Shown here in pieces: positions 62,082 through 64,000 of a stretch of 64,000 nt of DNA. Positions within the stretch are counted from its first letter, which is position 1. Every line of letters begins with the position of its first letter. The stretch spans positions 59,572 to 123,571 of the forward strand of contig CALBDS010000057.1 in assembly GCA_937927415.1 (NCBI GenBank). Direction: 5' to 3'. The position numbers and the translations under genes were made by a program. Below the pieces are notes generated by a model that worked only from the letters and a program-made list of their open reading frames with translations, did no database searches and was not told where the DNA came from. Source of the stretch: an uncultured Rhodospirillaceae bacterium (GTDB lineage Bacteria; Pseudomonadota; Alphaproteobacteria; Azospirillales; Azospirillaceae).

Positions 62082-63266
62082 ATGGAGCCTGTTCTCGTCT
62101 GCGCGCTCGGCATGTCGCCGGCGGTGGTCACGGAAACCCTGTGGTGGCTGCACACGGCGGGGGAGCCGCTGCCGGCGCGCATCGTCATCGTCACCACCGC
62201 CACCGGGCGGGCAAAGGCCGAAGCGGTGCTGACCGCCCCCGGCACCGGCGGGCTGGCCCGTTTCTGCCGGGATTTCGCGTTGCCGCCGATCCCGGTGTCC
62301 TTCGCCGTGCCGGCGGCGGCGGACGGTGTCTCCTTCGCCGATGTGGACGACACCCGCGCCGCCATTGCCATGGCCGACACCATGACGGCGGTGGTGCGCG
62401 GCCTGACCGCCGATCCGGGGGTGCGGGTTCATGCTTCCATCGCCGGGGGGCGCAAGACCATGAGCCATCAGCTCGGCTATGCCATGACGCTGTTCGGCCG
62501 GGCGGGTGACCGTCTCAGCCATGTTCTGGTGCACCCCGCACCGTTCGAAAGCCTGCCGGATTTTTTCTACCCGCCGCCCGTTCCCCGGCGTCTGGTCCAC
62601 CCGCACACCGGCGGCACCGTCGATACCGCCGACGCCCGCATCGAGCTGGCCGACATTCCGTTCCTGCGGGTGCGCGACTATCTGCCCGCCGCCATCACCG
62701 GCGGCAGCGGCCCGCTGGACCACGCCATGGTGACCCGGCTCCTCCAGCAGCGTCTGGAGCCGCCGTCGCTGGTGTTCGAAGCCGACGGGCGGCGGATCAC
62801 CCTGGCCGGACGGTCCCTGACGCTTCCCGCCAAGGCCTATGCCCTGTACCGCCTGTACGCCGAGGCCGCCGCGGACGGCTGGCCGGGGGCCGGCCCGGAC
62901 GGCATCGGCCCGGAGCACCGGGGCTGGATCGCCACCAACCGTTTCGCCGACCCCGACGATCCGGTGGTCGGCCGTTTTCTCGACGTGTGGGAACAGCACC
63001 CGGACAGCACCGCCGGCCATCTGGAAACCGCCCGCGGCGCCCACCGCACCTATCGGACCAAAAGGGACGCCACCGGCCGGAAACCCGACGGCTGCCTGTC
63101 GGACCATCTGTCTCTGGATGAAGAGCGGTCGAAGATCCGCCGGGCCGTCAGGGCCATGCTGAACGACCCGGTGCAGGAGGCATGGTACACCCTGCACCGT
63201 GAACGGCGGGGCGGCGTGTATCGGTCCGGCCTGCGCCTGCCCCCCACGGCGATCCGTTTCGCATAG
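62082..63266 (+). CDS. NE0113-family (TIGR02584/Csx14) CARF protein
   Basis: 394 residues. The N-terminal half is a CARF-like domain with the family signatures VLVCALGMSPAVVTETLWWL, IVIVTTATGRAKAE, and SIAGGRKTMSHQLGYAMTLF at 119-138, then RLSHVLVHPAPFESLPDFFY. The C-terminal half is unlike HEPN and may be a helix-turn-helix-like or unknown effector part (LPAKAYALYRLYAEAAADGW). Members of this family are annotated as CRISPR ring nucleases or CARF effectors, so it may degrade cyclic oligoadenylate to switch the response off, or be a second effector. GGAGG lies 6 bases before the ATG. Confidence 0.82.
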   Translation: MEPVLVCALGMSPAVVTETLWWLHTAGEPLPARIVIVTTATGRAKAEAVLTAPGTGGLARFCRDFALPPIPVSFAVPAAADGVSFADVDDTRAAIAMADTMTAVVRGLTADPGVRVHASIAGGRKTMSHQLGYAMTLFGRAGDRLSHVLVHPAPFESLPDFFYPPPVPRRLVHPHTGGTVDTADARIELADIPFLRVRDYLPAAITGGSGPLDHAMVTRLLQQRLEPPSLVFEADGRRITLAGRSLTLPAKAYALYRLYAEAAADGWPGAGPDGIGPEHRGWIATNRFADPDDPVVGRFLDVWEQHPDSTAGHLETARGAHRTYRTKRDATGRKPDGCLSDHLSLDEERSKIRRAVRAMLNDPVQEAWYTLHRERRGGVYRSGLRLPPTAIRFA

Positions 63267-63347
63267 GGCAGATCCCCGGGAATGGGAACGGCCACCCACG
63301 GGGAATCCCGCCGCCTGCCGGGGGAAAGCGGCTTGGCCGGTCCCCGG

Positions 63348-64000
63348 TCACCCCCTGAAATCATCGGCCCGCAGCCCGCCGCGCAACAGCAGCAGCACCG
63401 GCTCCCCGGCGTCCAGCGTGATGACGGGCACCCGGTCGAGCCGGTCCTTGGCCGCCTTGTCGAGCGGGCGGTCGATGCTGTGCCCGAGGATACCGCCGAT
63501 CAGGCTGCCGCCCTCGGTCAGCGCCGCCGCCGCGACGTCCACCGCCGTGCTGGCGGCGATCAGCAGCCCGGTCTGGAGCCACGGCACCTGCACCGACCCG
63601 GCCAGCCCCGCCGCACCGGTGACGTCCGCTCCGACCGCGGCAACGCCCACCGTGTCGTTGCGCGGCCAGGGCCGGGTGATCACCGGGTTGGCCACCTCGA
63701 TGCGCTTCTGGCCCCTGGTGACGCTGCTCCCCACGTCCAGCGTTACCATTGAGCCGGCGGGCACCGCCAGGCAGGAGAAGCCGGCGTCCCAGACGTCCTG
63801 CGTGACGCGCGCGGTGACGATGCCGCCGCGCTCGGTCACCACGCGGTTCACCGTCAGCAAGGGGATCGGCGTGCCGGACGGCACGAGGCAGTCGGACCCG
63901 GCGGCGGCGAAGTCCGACGTTCCGGCCTGGACGGAGGCGACGGCGCCCGTATCCTCCTTGCGGCTCCAGCCGCCGACGCCGGCCTCCATCGCCCTCTTGC
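63348..64000 (-). CDS. VirB10/TrbI-family conjugation protein, C-terminal part
   Basis: The frame is open to the right edge, so the N-terminus (cytoplasmic tail, membrane helix, Pro-rich stalk) is outside; an internal ATG at 63989 is probably not the start. The visible part has the VirB10/TrbI C-terminal barrel pattern: LVPSGTPIPLLTVNRVVTER, VTQDVWDAGFSCLAVPAGS, then VTRGQKRIEVANPVITRPWP, and VTGAAGLAGSVQVPW before a helix. VirB10 links inner- and outer-membrane parts of type IV secretion channels. It hints at a conjugative element continuing to the right. Confidence 0.72.
   Translation of the reverse strand, partial: KRAMEAGVGGWSRKEDTGAVASVQAGTSDFAAAGSDCLVPSGTPIPLLTVNRVVTERGGIVTARVTQDVWDAGFSCLAVPAGSMVTLDVGSSVTRGQKRIEVANPVITRPWPRNDTVGVAAVGADVTGAAGLAGSVQVPWLQTGLLIAASTAVDVAAAALTEGGSLIGGILGHSIDRPLDKAAKDRLDRVPVITLDAGEPVLLLLRGGLRADDFRG

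Overview
The window is a high-GC (roughly 65-70 %) stretch of DNA from an alphaproteobacterium. Protein style, codon use, a small ANDN-motif protein beside a serine recombinase and an initiator-tRNA fragment fit an Azospirillum-like member of the Rhodospirillales; this taxonomic placement is inference. It reads as chromosomal or chromid catabolic genes on the left, then two integrated islands placed one after the other at a tRNA-fMet site.

1-18.2 kb, metabolism. The left edge holds the end of an HlyD-type adaptor and an M50 metalloprotease/HlyD fusion. Then comes an amine-catabolism cluster: an ArgE-type M20 deacylase and a PuuC-like aldehyde dehydrogenase on the minus strand, divergent from a plus-strand run of a histamine/trimethylamine-dehydrogenase-type flavoprotein, a complete NitT/TauT-type ABC importer, an HpaB-type FADH2 monooxygenase, RidA, a DUF1028 protein and a LysR regulator. 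A small cupin, a second histamine-dehydrogenase-like paralogue and a flavin monooxygenase follow on the minus strand. Together they look like import of an amine, oxidative deamination, aldehyde oxidation and clean-up of imine intermediates; the substrate is unknown.

18.5-40.2 kb, first accessory region. A SWIM/SNF2 helicase is followed by a parDE toxin-antitoxin pair and a defence operon: WYL regulator, SNF2 helicase with C-terminal DUF3883, a small unknown protein, DUF1156 adenine methylase, a broken nucleotidyltransferase antitoxin, and DUF499 ATPase with a HEPN motif. The operon promoter carries a perfect palindrome over its -10 box. Two XRE paralogues, an RHH protein and a frameshifted large serine recombinase close the region. 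The recombinase reading frame runs into a 45-nt copy of the 3' half of tRNA-fMet; a 13-bp copy of the same end lies at 22.3 kb.

40.3-64 kb, second island. A P4-type tyrosine integrase sits next to the tRNA-fMet fragment, and a VirB10/TrbI gene is cut by the right edge, which suggests an integrative conjugative element. Between them is a large type III-B CRISPR-Cas locus: cmr1-6 in one overlapping operon; cas2 and cas1 divergent from a free-standing reverse transcriptase and a Csb2/GSU0054-type Cas6-like RAMP; two CARF proteins (a Csx1/Csx2-type CARF-HEPN ribonuclease and an NE0113-family protein); and four arrays with the same 36-bp repeat and 35 spacers. All four leaders carry a perfect DnaA-box nonamer exactly 61 bp from the first repeat.

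Between arrays 2 and 3 lies a tight three-gene operon with no known CRISPR role: a small membrane protein, a class A penicillin-binding protein with all catalytic motifs intact, and a four-helix membrane protein with a large extracytoplasmic region. It is the best candidate here for an undescribed, envelope-targeting part of a type III system, although a passenger role is not excluded.
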